Numbered from the stretch's first letter, positions 14,363 through 22,510 are shown. The stretch: 30,343 nucleotides of DNA from a bacterium (GCA_021784715.1 JAJYHP010000176.1:1-30343); one strand, 5' to 3'. A program made the numbers and translations. Notes: a model not told the origin generated them from the letters alone.

Positions 14363-16336
14363 ATGCTCCAACCCGAAGCTCCGAATCGGGAGGAAAGGCG
14401 CTTTTTCGCCTTCTCCTCGCGTGCGTTCGGTCTCGCCGCCTTTGCGACGGGGCTCTTCTCGACGGTAGCAGCGGTGGTCGCCTGGCCGCTCCATCACCTC
14501 GCGGCGCTCGCCATCATCATCGCCGAAGTGACGATCGTGCTGGTGCTTCTCGCGATCTGGCGCTGGATGATGTTGCCGACGCTCCATCGGTTCTCGGCAT
14601 ACGCTTCGGCTCTCGATCTCGAGCGCGAGCGCTTCGAACGGTTGTTCACAAAGATTCCCGACATCGGCATCATCTACGACGCCGAGGGAGTCGCACGTCA
14701 AGTAAATGCGGTCGCGCGAGAACTCTTCGAAGACGAAAACGCCGCCTGCGTGGGGCGCCCGCTCGCCGCGTGCGTCGTCGCCGAACAGCGCGAGTCGGTC
14801 GCTCGCTATTTCGAGCGCGCGCTCGCGGGCGAGGTCGTCGATTTCGAGAGCGTCGTCGAAGAGGCGAAGGGTCGACGGATTCCGGTTTGGGCGACGTTCG
14901 TACCGATTATCGGCAGCGGGAAGGTGGTCGGCGTTTTTTTGATCGGGAAAGATCTCCGTCCGCTCCGGAATTTGGAACGAGAGGTGTTGGTCGAAACGGA
15001 ACGATTTCGTTCGCTCTTCGATATCAATCACGAACCGATGCTCCAACTCGGTGCGGACCGGCGGATCCTGCGCGTGAACGCGGCGTTCGAACGCATCTCT
15101 GGCTTCGGGAGCGGCGAACTCCTCGGCGGCACTTCCGCGCTCTTCTCGCCACCGGGCCTGGATGAAACGCGAGAATCGGCGTATCGCCGAGTAATGGCCG
15201 GCGAATCATTCGAGACGGAATCGCAGCTCCGTTGTAAGGACGGGCGCGTCCTTCCGGTCATGCTTGCGTTGATTCCGATGGCGCACGGCACGGAGATCGA
15301 GGGGTATTATCTCGTCATGCGCGATCTTAGCGCGCAGCGCGCCTTCGAGCGACGCGAGGAACTGACGCGAGAGAAATTGCGCGAGCTCTATCGCTTGGCG
15401 ACGGTGCCGCAGGGCGAACTCGAACCATTGCTCGCGCGCGTGCTCGACTTCGGGCGCCGCATGCTGGGAATGGAGATCGGATACGTCCTCGGTATCGACG
15501 GCGATGATTTCGTTATCCGTGCCAAAGGAGGCTCCGGACGCTTCGCTCTCGGAGAACGCCTGCCGATCGCACGGGCGATATCGCGCCATCTCTTAGAGAA
15601 CGACGCGCCGCTGGTCATTAACGATATTCGCGAGAGCTCGTTTCGCGGCGACGTCGGTGCCGATGGGGAGCATTGGCGCTGTTTCTTAGGCGCTCCGATT
15701 TCCGTCGAAGGGATCCGCTTCGGCGGGTTGGCGTTCTCCTCGAAATACCTGCGCGAGGCCCCATTCGATGCCAACGATATCGACTTTGTAAAATTGATGG
15801 CGGCGCTGCTCGGGAGCGCCTTCGAACGCGATCGGCGGGCGCGTACCCTCGGGGACCTCGCTCTGCGCGATCCCCTCACGGGGCTCGCGAATCGGACGAT
15901 GCTCGCGCAGTGCCTCGAACGGGAAATCGCGCATGCGAAGCGCAATGGTGGGGAGTTGGGTATTCTCTTTCTCGACCTCGACGGCTTTAAGACCGTCAAC
16001 GATCGTTTCGGCCATGCCGTGGGGGATCGACTGCTTGCAGAAGTAGCGCGTCGCCTCGGCGGCGTCGTGCGCGGCGACGAACTCGTCGCCCGGATCGGCG
16101 GCGATGAGTTTGTCGTCGTGCTCAACGATCTCCGAAGCGATAGTCTCGAACGCTGCTCCGAGCGTATACAGCAGACGTTTACCAGAGCATTCTCCGAGGT
16201 CGATCTGCCGATCGGCGTCTCGATCGGCGCGGCGGTTTTTGGGGTTGACGGGAACGATCCGAGTTCGTTGCTCGCCGCCGCCGACGCGAAGATGTATCGA
16301 GCAAAGCAGACGCGCCGCATCGTCGGGGTTCCGTAA
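14363..16336 (+). CDS. Membrane PAS-PAS-GAF-GGDEF diguanylate cyclase
   Basis: A 657-residue inner-membrane sensor expected to make cyclic di-GMP from two GTP. Two transmembrane helices (about 21-42 and 47-70) precede two PAS domains (about 90-200 and 215-325), a GAF domain (about 350-490) and the GGDEF domain (about 495-655). The active-site loop is intact: GGDEF at 579-583, with DPLTGLANR and LDLDGFKTVND before it. The product-inhibition site, normally RxxD five residues before GGDEF, reads RGDE, so its last residue is changed. An in-frame ATG at 14351 (run of G as ribosome site) and a TTG at 14327 are alternative starts, but both coincide with promoter boxes; I prefer 14363. The second cyclase follows after 1 nt. 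Confidence 0.88.
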   Translation: MLQPEAPNREERRFFAFSSRAFGLAAFATGLFSTVAAVVAWPLHHLAALAIIIAEVTIVLVLLAIWRWMMLPTLHRFSAYASALDLERERFERLFTKIPDIGIIYDAEGVARQVNAVARELFEDENAACVGRPLAACVVAEQRESVARYFERALAGEVVDFESVVEEAKGRRIPVWATFVPIIGSGKVVGVFLIGKDLRPLRNLEREVLVETERFRSLFDINHEPMLQLGADRRILRVNAAFERISGFGSGELLGGTSALFSPPGLDETRESAYRRVMAGESFETESQLRCKDGRVLPVMLALIPMAHGTEIEGYYLVMRDLSAQRAFERREELTREKLRELYRLATVPQGELEPLLARVLDFGRRMLGMEIGYVLGIDGDDFVIRAKGGSGRFALGERLPIARAISRHLLENDAPLVINDIRESSFRGDVGADGEHWRCFLGAPISVEGIRFGGLAFSSKYLREAPFDANDIDFVKLMAALLGSAFERDRRARTLGDLALRDPLTGLANRTMLAQCLEREIAHAKRNGGELGILFLDLDGFKTVNDRFGHAVGDRLLAEVARRLGGVVRGDELVARIGGDEFVVVLNDLRSDSLERCSERIQQTFTRAFSEVDLPIGVSIGAAVFGVDGNDPSSLLAAADAKMYRAKQTRRIVGVP

Positions 16337-16337
16337 C

Positions 16338-18215
16338 GTGATTCCGAATCTCGCCGCCGCCCTCGCCCTTCTCGCGCTCGCGTTGCTAATCGCAGCGCTC
16401 GCGCTGGAAATCCAACGCCGGAAGCTCGTCGCGAGCTTGGGCACCGGACGTCGGAAATATCTCCAGCTCCGCGCGCGCTTCGCCGCGCTCTACGATCGCA
16501 GCCCCGACGCGATTGCGAGCTACGATGTGCAAGGGCGCCTTGTCCACGGCAACCCGGCCGCGCTTGCATTTTTAGGATACGCGCCCGGAGAGATGGTCGG
16601 GCGCCACTTCTCCACGCACATCGCCCCAGAATCGATCGATGAAACCACGGCCGCTTTCGATCGAGCCGTTGCGGGAGCGACCGAGTATCTCGTCACCCGC
16701 TTTATCGATGCGAACGGCGGCCGGCTCGACGTCTTGGCGACCGTCTCGCCGGTGGTTGAAGATGGGACGGCGGTCGCCGTCCTGGCAACGGCGCGCGATT
16801 TACGGCAGGTCGTCCCGCTCGAAGCGAGCAGCGCGCAGATCGAGCAACGATTCGATGCGCTCTTCGACGGGTACGGATCGCCGTTGATCGAGCTCGACGG
16901 GCAGGGGCGTTATAAGCGCGTGAACCCGGCGTTCGAACGCTTCGGCGGCGCCTCCCACGCCAATGCGTTCCGGCTCTTTGAAGAAGATGTCGCTCCCGCC
17001 GATATTACGACGCTGCGTACGGCGTTCGCGCGCGTGATGTTGGGAGAGCATCCGCAGGTCGAGCTCAACGTCGTTCGTGCGAGCGGCGAGAGCGTGACGA
17101 TGCGCTGTTCGCTCTCGCCGATCGTGGTCGATCGTTCGATCGACGGCGCCTACGTCACGCTCGAAGATATCTCCGAGATGCGCGACCTCGCGCATCGAGA
17201 GCGCATGCGGAGCGAACGCATGCGCGAGCTACTCGCGCTCGCCGCGGCATCGGGATTGGAGTTCGACGCGCAGATCGAACGAGTCATGCGCTTCGGAATC
17301 GAATCGCTCGGCGCCGATGCGTGCTTCGTAACGCACGTAAAGGGCGATGCGGTGGTCGTGGAGCGTTGCGTTGGCGCGACGGATATTCCCGTCGGAATGG
17401 AGATTGCGTTTGGAAGGACGTTTAGTCGCGAGGCCTACGGCACCGACGTCGTTCTGGCAATCGACGACACGCAGGGAGGGAACTGGCGGCTCGATCCGGC
17501 GACCGATTGGCAAGGTTGGCGAAGCGTATTGCTCGCGACGATTTGGGTGGAAGGCGTCCCATTCGGGACCGTTTCGTTCGAATCGCGGCGCCCGCGCGCC
17601 GGCGCGATGCGCTTCGACGATGCCGATCGCGATTTCATGCGCTTGCTCGCCGCGTTGCTCGGTTCGGCGATGGAACGCGACCTGCAAGTGAAGCGTATGG
17701 GCGAACTCGCGTTTTACGATCCGCTCACGTCGTTGCCGAATCGCAGCAATTTTGCAGAGTCGCTCCGTCGGGAAATCACGCGCGCGACGCGCTCGAACGC
17801 GCAGGTGGCGCTCTTTTATATCGATCTCGACGGTTTCAAAGAGGTCAACGATGCCTACGGGCATGGCGTCGGAGACGAGGTGCTCCTCGAGGTCGCGCGG
17901 CGCTTCGATGGCGTCGTGCGCGCTTCCGACACGATCGCCCGCATCGGCGGGGACGAGTTCGCCGTCATTCAGAGCGATGCGACCGATCTCTCGATCGAAC
18001 GGCTCGAACGACGAATCGCCGAGGCGCTCGCCAGGCCCGTCGAAGCGCGCGATCTCTCGATCCTCATCGGCGCGAGCGTCGGCATCGCGCTCTTTCCCAA
18101 CGATGCGACCGATACCGCCCGGCTCATCGAACAGGCCGACGCCGCGATGTACGCCCGCAAGCGCAGCCGCTCGCGTCGCTCCGACGGGGCGGAACAATTG
18201 CGCTCGACGTCGTAG
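16338..18215 (+). CDS. Membrane-anchored PAS-PAS-GAF-GGDEF diguanylate cyclase (tandem paralogue)
   Basis: A 625-residue relative of the preceding cyclase. One N-terminal membrane helix (about 4-24) is followed by PAS (about 48-155), PAS (about 170-282), GAF (about 300-448) and GGDEF (about 455-620). The GGDEF loop is intact (537-541) and so is the inhibitory RxxD (RASD, 528-531), in contrast with the upstream copy. The linker and GAF regions of the two proteins align by eye (for example AALLGSAxERD before the cyclase domain), indicating duplication followed by divergence of the sensor parts. The GTG start lies one base after the upstream TAA, so translation is likely coupled. Neither protein has an EAL or HD-GYP phosphodiesterase domain. 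Confidence 0.9.
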   Translation: MIPNLAAALALLALALLIAALALEIQRRKLVASLGTGRRKYLQLRARFAALYDRSPDAIASYDVQGRLVHGNPAALAFLGYAPGEMVGRHFSTHIAPESIDETTAAFDRAVAGATEYLVTRFIDANGGRLDVLATVSPVVEDGTAVAVLATARDLRQVVPLEASSAQIEQRFDALFDGYGSPLIELDGQGRYKRVNPAFERFGGASHANAFRLFEEDVAPADITTLRTAFARVMLGEHPQVELNVVRASGESVTMRCSLSPIVVDRSIDGAYVTLEDISEMRDLAHRERMRSERMRELLALAAASGLEFDAQIERVMRFGIESLGADACFVTHVKGDAVVVERCVGATDIPVGMEIAFGRTFSREAYGTDVVLAIDDTQGGNWRLDPATDWQGWRSVLLATIWVEGVPFGTVSFESRRPRAGAMRFDDADRDFMRLLAALLGSAMERDLQVKRMGELAFYDPLTSLPNRSNFAESLRREITRATRSNAQVALFYIDLDGFKEVNDAYGHGVGDEVLLEVARRFDGVVRASDTIARIGGDEFAVIQSDATDLSIERLERRIAEALARPVEARDLSILIGASVGIALFPNDATDTARLIEQADAAMYARKRSRSRRSDGAEQLRSTS

Positions 18216-18228
18216 CAATGAAGGATAT

Positions 18229-18948
18229 ATGAGCGCCCTGCCCTTTACCATCGTGGTCCCGACCTACAACGAAGCCGGTGGCATCGAACGGCTCCTTCGG
18301 GGAGCCGTCGACGTTTTTCGGGGAGCCACCCTCGATGGCGAAATTGTCGTGGTCGACGATAACTCGCCCGACGGGACCGGCGAGATCGTCGATCGGCTCG
18401 CAGCCGAGCTTCCGGTCCGGTGCCTGCACCGCCCGGGGAAGATGGGCCTCTCGAGCGGCGTGATCGATGGATGGAAGGCGGCGCGCCCCGAGTCGCGAGC
18501 CCTGGGTGCGATGGATGCCGATTTCAGCCACGATATTCGCATCATTCCCAAAATGGTCGAGGCGCTCGCCTCCGGGGAGTATGGCCTCGCGGTCGGAAGC
18601 CGATACGTGCCGGGTGGGGGGATCGCCAATTGGCCGGCCAAGCGCATCTTTACGTCGCGCGTTGCGTGCATGCTCGCGCGCCCCTTAACCCCGATCGCCG
18701 ACGTAACGAGCGGATTTTTCTTGGTGAAGCGCGAGGCGCTCGACGGCGTGGAGCTCGATCCGATCGGCTTCAAAATCGGTCTCGAAGTCATCGCCAAGGC
18801 GCGCTACGGGCGAGCGATCGAAATCCCGTACGTCTTTACCGACCGCATCGTCGGCGAATCGAAGCTCAATCAGCGTGAGATTACCAACTATCTCAAGCAA
18901 CTGAGCCGGCTCTATCGCCGTCGCTTTACCGGAGCGAAGGCCCAGTAA
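18229..18948 (+). CDS. DPM1-like family 2 glycosyltransferase
   Basis: A 239-residue GT-A glycosyltransferase resembling polyprenol-phosphate mannose synthase, which moves a sugar from a nucleotide donor to a lipid phosphate on the cytoplasmic face of the membrane. Motifs are VVPTYNEAGGIE (residues 9-20), VVDDNSPDGTGEI, GLSSGVIDGWK, the metal-binding MDADFSHD (DxD) and VGSRYVPGGG. The final part has FKIGLEVIAKARYG and VFTDRIVGESKLN, as in DPM1. There are no C-terminal membrane helices, so it is the short, soluble type. The ATG follows AAGGA by only 3 nt, a tight spacing. Its TAATG overlap with accD indicates cotranscription. The donor sugar is not predictable. Confidence 0.88.
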   Translation: MSALPFTIVVPTYNEAGGIERLLRGAVDVFRGATLDGEIVVVDDNSPDGTGEIVDRLAAELPVRCLHRPGKMGLSSGVIDGWKAARPESRALGAMDADFSHDIRIIPKMVEALASGEYGLAVGSRYVPGGGIANWPAKRIFTSRVACMLARPLTPIADVTSGFFLVKREALDGVELDPIGFKIGLEVIAKARYGRAIEIPYVFTDRIVGESKLNQREITNYLKQLSRLYRRRFTGAKAQ

Positions 18949-19817
18949 TGCCGATGGCGGATTGGCTGCGCGGTGGCCGCAATCGAGAAAAAATGCGCGA
19001 CGACGCCGCGCAATGGGTGAAGTGCCCCAGCTGCGGCGAGGTGCTCTATCGCCCCGATCTCTCGGCGAACCTCGATGTCTGCACGCGCTGCTCTCATCAC
19101 TTCCGCATGCGCGCGCAAGACCGCATTCTCTCCGTGATCGACGGCGATTTCGAAGAGATCGCGCGCGGCGTTCTGCCCGCCGACCCGCTCGCCTGGAGCG
19201 ATAAAAAGAGCTACCCGCAAAAACTCGCCGCCGATGCCGCGAAGAGCGGTATGGACGAGGCGGTCCTCTGCGGCTTCGGGCGCATCGGCGCGTACGATCT
19301 CGCGCTCGGCGTGATGGACTTTCATTTCCGAGGCGGCACGATGGGGTCGGTCGTCGGCGAACGGTTGACGCGCCTCATCGAAGCCGCGACGGAGCGGGGG
19401 CTCCCCTGCGTGATTTTCACCGCATCGGGCGGGGCGCGCATGGAAGAGGGCATGCTCGCGCTTATGCAGATGGCGAAGACGACGGCGGCGGTGGTACGCC
19501 TGAAAGCGAGCGGGCAGCCGTTCGTTACCGTCCTGACCGATCCGACGACCGGCGGCGTCTCGGCCTCGTTCGCTTTTCAGGCCGACATCATTCTCGCCGA
19601 ACGGAACGCGATGATCGGCTTTGCCGGCCGTCGCGTGATCGAACAGACGATTCGACAGCGCTTACCCGACCGATTCCAGACTGCCGAGTTTCTCCTGGAA
19701 CGAGGACATATCGACGGCGTGCTGGATCGGCCCAACGTGAAGCCGACGCTCGAACGCATCTTAGGCTATGCGCGCGTCGGCGTGCAGCGACGTCAACGCG
19801 CGGAGCTCTCGGCATGA
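18948..19817 (+). CDS. accD: Acetyl-CoA carboxylase, carboxyltransferase subunit beta
   Basis: With AccA this 289-residue subunit forms the carboxyltransferase that moves CO2 from biotin carboxyl carrier protein to acetyl-CoA, giving malonyl-CoA for fatty acid synthesis. The N-terminal zinc ribbon is complete (C26, C29, C45, C48). The crotonase-like core shows MDFHFRGGTMGSVVGE, FTASGGARMEEG, LTDPTTGGVSASFA and GFAGRRVIEQTI. The ATG shares a base with the glycosyltransferase stop, and the stop overlaps accA by 4 bp (ATGA), as expected for subunits made in equal amounts. accB and accC are not in the window. Confidence 0.97.
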   Translation: MPMADWLRGGRNREKMRDDAAQWVKCPSCGEVLYRPDLSANLDVCTRCSHHFRMRAQDRILSVIDGDFEEIARGVLPADPLAWSDKKSYPQKLAADAAKSGMDEAVLCGFGRIGAYDLALGVMDFHFRGGTMGSVVGERLTRLIEAATERGLPCVIFTASGGARMEEGMLALMQMAKTTAAVVRLKASGQPFVTVLTDPTTGGVSASFAFQADIILAERNAMIGFAGRRVIEQTIRQRLPDRFQTAEFLLERGHIDGVLDRPNVKPTLERILGYARVGVQRRQRAELSA

Positions 19818-20791
19818 ACCCGTTGCTCGAACGCGAGAAGGGCCTACTGGAACTCGAACGTCGTATCGAGGATTTGCGCTCGGCGAACGAAGGCCAGCGT
19901 ATCGACATGTCCGCGGAGATCGCTTCACTCGAAAGCAAATATCGCCAATTACTCGCCGAGGTCTTCGGGTCGCTCTCGCCGTGGGAGAAGGTGCACATGG
20001 CGCGCCACCCGCGCCGCCCGACGACGCTCGATTATATCGCGGGCTTCGACGCCTTCGACGAGTTGCACGGCGACCGAATGTTTCGTGACGATCCGGCGAT
20101 CGTCGGTGGATTCGCGCGCCTCGGCGGGCATTCGATCGTAGCGATCGGGCAGCAACGCGGTCGCGACATGAAAGAGAATCTCGCTCGTAACTTCGGAATG
20201 TCGACGCCGGAAGGCTACCGGAAGGGCGAGCGCCTCGCCTTGCTCGCAGAACGCTTCAACCTTCCGTTGGTCACCTTCGTCGACACGAAGGGCGCCGACC
20301 CGGGGATTCTCTCCGAGGAGCACGCACAGTCCGAAGCGATCGCCGCATCGCTCGAAGTTTTCGCCGCCCTGAAAGTGCCGACGCTTGCCGTCGTGATTGG
20401 GGAGGGCGGCTCCGGCGGCGCGCTAGCGTTGGCGATCGCCGATCGCGTGTTGATGCTCGAACACAGCGTCTACTCCGTCGCATCGCCGGAAGGATGCGCC
20501 GCGATTCTGTGGGGCGATGCGAGCAAGGCCGATGAGGCGGCCGCGCATTTAAAATTGACCGCCTCCGATCTGCGCGGCTTCGGAATCGTCGACGAAATTA
20601 TCCCCGAGCCGCTCGGCGGCGCGCACCGCGATGCCGCGGGGACGGTGACGCGCGTGCTCGACCGCGTCGGAGCGATCCTCGATCTCTTGGAGTCGTACTC
20701 GCTCGCCGATCTCCTCGCCGCACGGTACGAAAAATATCGCCATTTGGGAAGTTGGCGCGACGCGGTCGCCGGCGCGGACGGCGCGACGTGA
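19814..20791 (+). CDS. accA: Acetyl-CoA carboxylase, carboxyltransferase subunit alpha
   Basis: The 325-residue partner of AccD, of normal length for the family. The N-terminal helix (LLELERRIEDLRSANEG) is followed by KVHMARHPRRPTTLDYI and the core motifs GRDMKENLARNFGMSTPEGY, PLVTFVDTKGADPG, VIGEGGSGGALALA and YSVASPEGCAAILW, which build the biotin and acyl-CoA sites at the alpha/beta interface. The ATG lies within ATGA at the accD stop. The gene ends in a GTGA overlap with an FtsB-like gene, so fatty acid synthesis and a probable division protein share a transcript. Confidence 0.97.
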   Translation: MNPLLEREKGLLELERRIEDLRSANEGQRIDMSAEIASLESKYRQLLAEVFGSLSPWEKVHMARHPRRPTTLDYIAGFDAFDELHGDRMFRDDPAIVGGFARLGGHSIVAIGQQRGRDMKENLARNFGMSTPEGYRKGERLALLAERFNLPLVTFVDTKGADPGILSEEHAQSEAIAASLEVFAALKVPTLAVVIGEGGSGGALALAIADRVLMLEHSVYSVASPEGCAAILWGDASKADEAAAHLKLTASDLRGFGIVDEIIPEPLGGAHRDAAGTVTRVLDRVGAILDLLESYSLADLLAARYEKYRHLGSWRDAVAGADGAT

Positions 20792-21111
20792 TCGTTCGCC
20801 TCGCGCGCCACCCGTTCGTTCGCTCGGCGCGGCGCCTCGCGGCGCTCGCCGTGGGATCGGTGGTGGTGCTTTTGGTGGCGGCGCAGTTCGCTCGCGTCGT
20901 CGGAACCGATATAAAACTCGAATCGGAGCTCCGTCAGACCCGCACGCACATCGCGGCGTACGAGCGACGTGACGTGCGTTTGCGTCGTCGGATCGCGCGC
21001 TTGCGCACCGCACGTGGAGCGATTCCCGAGATCCACGAACGGCTTCGGATGCTCGCACCCAACGAGCGCATGGTCATCGTCGAACCACTTCCCTCGCCCG
21101 CCGTCCATTGA
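20788..21111 (+). CDS. FtsB/DivIC-like septum formation protein
   Basis: A 107-residue bitopic protein: an Arg-rich cytoplasmic N-terminus, one membrane helix (about 16-36, ALAVGSVVVLLVAAQFA) and a periplasmic coiled coil (about 40-80, KLESELRQTRTHIAAYERRD). It ends with a short tail containing LAPNERMVIVEP. Size, topology and position suit FtsB/DivIC, which joins FtsL and FtsQ to activate septal wall synthesis. The GTG start is defined by GTGA at the accA stop. The assignment rests on architecture and context, since these proteins share little sequence. Arg content is unusually high and a typical short Gly-containing motif after the coiled coil is not obvious. Confidence 0.72.
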   Translation: MIVRLARHPFVRSARRLAALAVGSVVVLLVAAQFARVVGTDIKLESELRQTRTHIAAYERRDVRLRRRIARLRTARGAIPEIHERLRMLAPNERMVIVEPLPSPAVH

Positions 21112-21461
21112 ACGAATCTGGTAAACGCCATGGAACCGTCGTGCAGATTCATGCACACGGTGCGCTCGTGCGTCTCGAGAACGGCGAGCTCGCGAGCATC
21201 AACGAAAGCGAAGTGGCGACCTATCGAAAATTCCTAGAACGTGCGATTCAGAGCGAACGCGAGATCGAATTGGAGATCGTTCGGCGCAATCGACGCTTAG
21301 AGGTGAAGGTTCTACCGGTTCAGCGTGACGAGGAATTCGAGGAACGGTTGCTGCGCTTCAATCAAGGTGCTGAGGAAGAGCGAGCGGAGGAATATCCTGC
21401 CGTATCGCCGCAGCGTCGCCGACGCTTCGTTCCCAAAAAACGCGACGATATCCAACCGTGA
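21108..21461 (+). CDS. Small S1-domain RNA-binding protein
   Basis: A 117-residue protein whose first 60 residues read as an S1-like OB fold (HGTVVQIHAHGALVRLENGE, then LASINESEV). A charged helix and a basic tail follow (RRRRFVPKKR). It probably binds RNA. The start is a TTG that shares TTGA with the FtsB-like stop; the next possible starts would remove the first S1 strand, so TTG is preferred. In Bacillus a comparable S1 protein (YabR) lies next to divIC, supporting both calls. Its molecular role is unknown. Confidence 0.72.
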   Translation: MNESGKRHGTVVQIHAHGALVRLENGELASINESEVATYRKFLERAIQSEREIELEIVRRNRRLEVKVLPVQRDEEFEERLLRFNQGAEEERAEEYPAVSPQRRRRFVPKKRDDIQP

Positions 21462-22420
21462 GCGGATATCTCGCCGTCATTTCCATCGGAACGAATTCGA
21501 CGCGCGTATTGCTCGCCGAATCGATCGATGGGCGACCGCACGTCGCCGTCGAGCGATCGATCGGCACGCGCCTCGGCGAAGGAATCGGCGAGAGCGGGCT
21601 GCTCGGTGAAGAACCGATGGAGCGGACGCTCGAAGCGGTGCGCGTCCACGTCGGCAGCGTGCGCGGCCATTACCTGCGTCTCTATGCGATCGCGACGAGT
21701 GCGGTGCGACGAGCGACGAATCGCGAGCCGTTTTCACGCGCGGTCGAACGCATCACCGGAGTTCCGCTCCGCGTACTCTCCGGTGAAGAAGAAGCGGCGG
21801 CCTCGTTTCGCGGCGCGCTCGCGAGCCTTCCGCCGAGTCCGGGGGCGATCACCGGAGCGATCGATGTCGGAGGAGGAAGCACCGAATATGCGATCGGCGA
21901 GGGCAACATGCCGGAACGTTCGCTCTCCGTCGAAATCGGTGCGGTTCGGCTCACCGAGGAGGTGCCGCAACTCGGCGGCCATCGCGGCCCGGTCGACGCG
22001 CCCTCGCTCGAGCGCGCGCGCGCGATCGCAGCCGAACGCCTCGCGCCGTTGGCCGCGTTGCACGGCGCGCAACGCATCGCACTAGTCGGGGGGAGCGCAA
22101 CGAGTGCTGCCTCGGTCATCCGCGCGAAGCGCGGGCGCATCGAACGCTTCGAAATCACGCGCGAACTCCTCGACGCGACGTTTACGCGGCTCACCGCGCT
22201 CGGTATCGAAGAACGCCGAGCGCTCGACGGCGTCAAAGCGCAACGCGCCGATATTTTACCCGCGGGCGTGCTGATTCTCTCGACCGCGCTGGACCGTTTG
22301 AAGATGGATCGCGCGACGGTGACGGCGGGGGATCTCCTGCTCGGCTTTCTCCTGCAGCAGCAGGATGCGCTGGCGGCCGCGCGGCATCAGGGCGGTGCGG
22401 GAGGGTGGTGGAATCGGTAG
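21458..22420 (+). CDS. Ppx/GppA family phosphatase
   Basis: A 320-residue ASKHA-fold phosphatase of the exopolyphosphatase/pppGpp phosphohydrolase family. The N-terminal phosphate loop is VISIGTNSTRVLLAE; SAVRRATNREPF, SGEEEAAASFRGA, GAIDVGGGSTEYAI (second phosphate loop) and LVGGSATSAASVIRA follow in order. It lacks the extra C-terminal HD-like domains of the long E. coli enzymes. It would cleave polyphosphate or pppGpp in the cytosol; which one cannot be told. The GTG start overlaps the S1 stop in GTGA. The last seven codons and the stop lie inside the tRNA-Leu gene, so the C-terminal residues GWWNR are dictated by tRNA sequence. Confidence 0.9.
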   Translation: MSGYLAVISIGTNSTRVLLAESIDGRPHVAVERSIGTRLGEGIGESGLLGEEPMERTLEAVRVHVGSVRGHYLRLYAIATSAVRRATNREPFSRAVERITGVPLRVLSGEEEAAASFRGALASLPPSPGAITGAIDVGGGSTEYAIGEGNMPERSLSVEIGAVRLTEEVPQLGGHRGPVDAPSLERARAIAAERLAPLAALHGAQRIALVGGSATSAASVIRAKRGRIERFEITRELLDATFTRLTALGIEERRALDGVKAQRADILPAGVLILSTALDRLKMDRATVTAGDLLLGFLLQQQDALAAARHQGGAGGWWNR

Positions 22421-22482
22421 ACACAGCAGACTTAAAATCTGCCGCTCGAAAGGGCATCCGGGTTCAAGCCCCGGCCTTCCCA
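22399..22482 (+). tRNA. tRNA-Leu (UAA)
   Basis: The acceptor stem GGGAGGG pairs with CCTTCCC (one G-T wobble) and A22482 is the discriminator. The D arm reads TGGTGGAATCGGTAGACACA, the anticodon stem-loop GCAGA-CTTAAAA-TCTGC gives anticodon UAA, and a long variable arm (stem GCTC/GGGC) and T arm CCGGG-TTCAAGC-CCCGG complete a class II leucine tRNA of 84 nt. The CCA end is not encoded (TAT follows), unlike the fMet gene in this window. The first 22 nt overlap the 3' end of the Ppx/GppA gene, so it may be cut from that operon transcript. Confidence 0.96.
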
Positions 22483-22488
22483 TATAGT
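22483..22488 (+). promoter_or_regulatory. Possible -10 box for the Old Yellow Enzyme gene
   Basis: TATAGT (5 of 6 to TATAAT) follows tRNA-Leu immediately. It would give a leader of about 47 nt before the ATG at 22542. No good -35 is present; that position is occupied by the tRNA T arm. Weak evidence. Confidence 0.3.
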
Positions 22489-22510
22489 TCCGACAAAAAT
22501 CACGAAGAAA

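Noticed and set aside
15388..16569. Minus-strand open frame of 393 codons across the two cyclase genes
   Set aside because: Arg/Ser-rich shadow of well-supported GGDEF genes, and it crosses the junction between two genes.
22399..22482. tRNA-Leu as an integration site for a mobile element
   Set aside because: No integrase gene, no duplicated tRNA 3' end and no change in gene style follow it.
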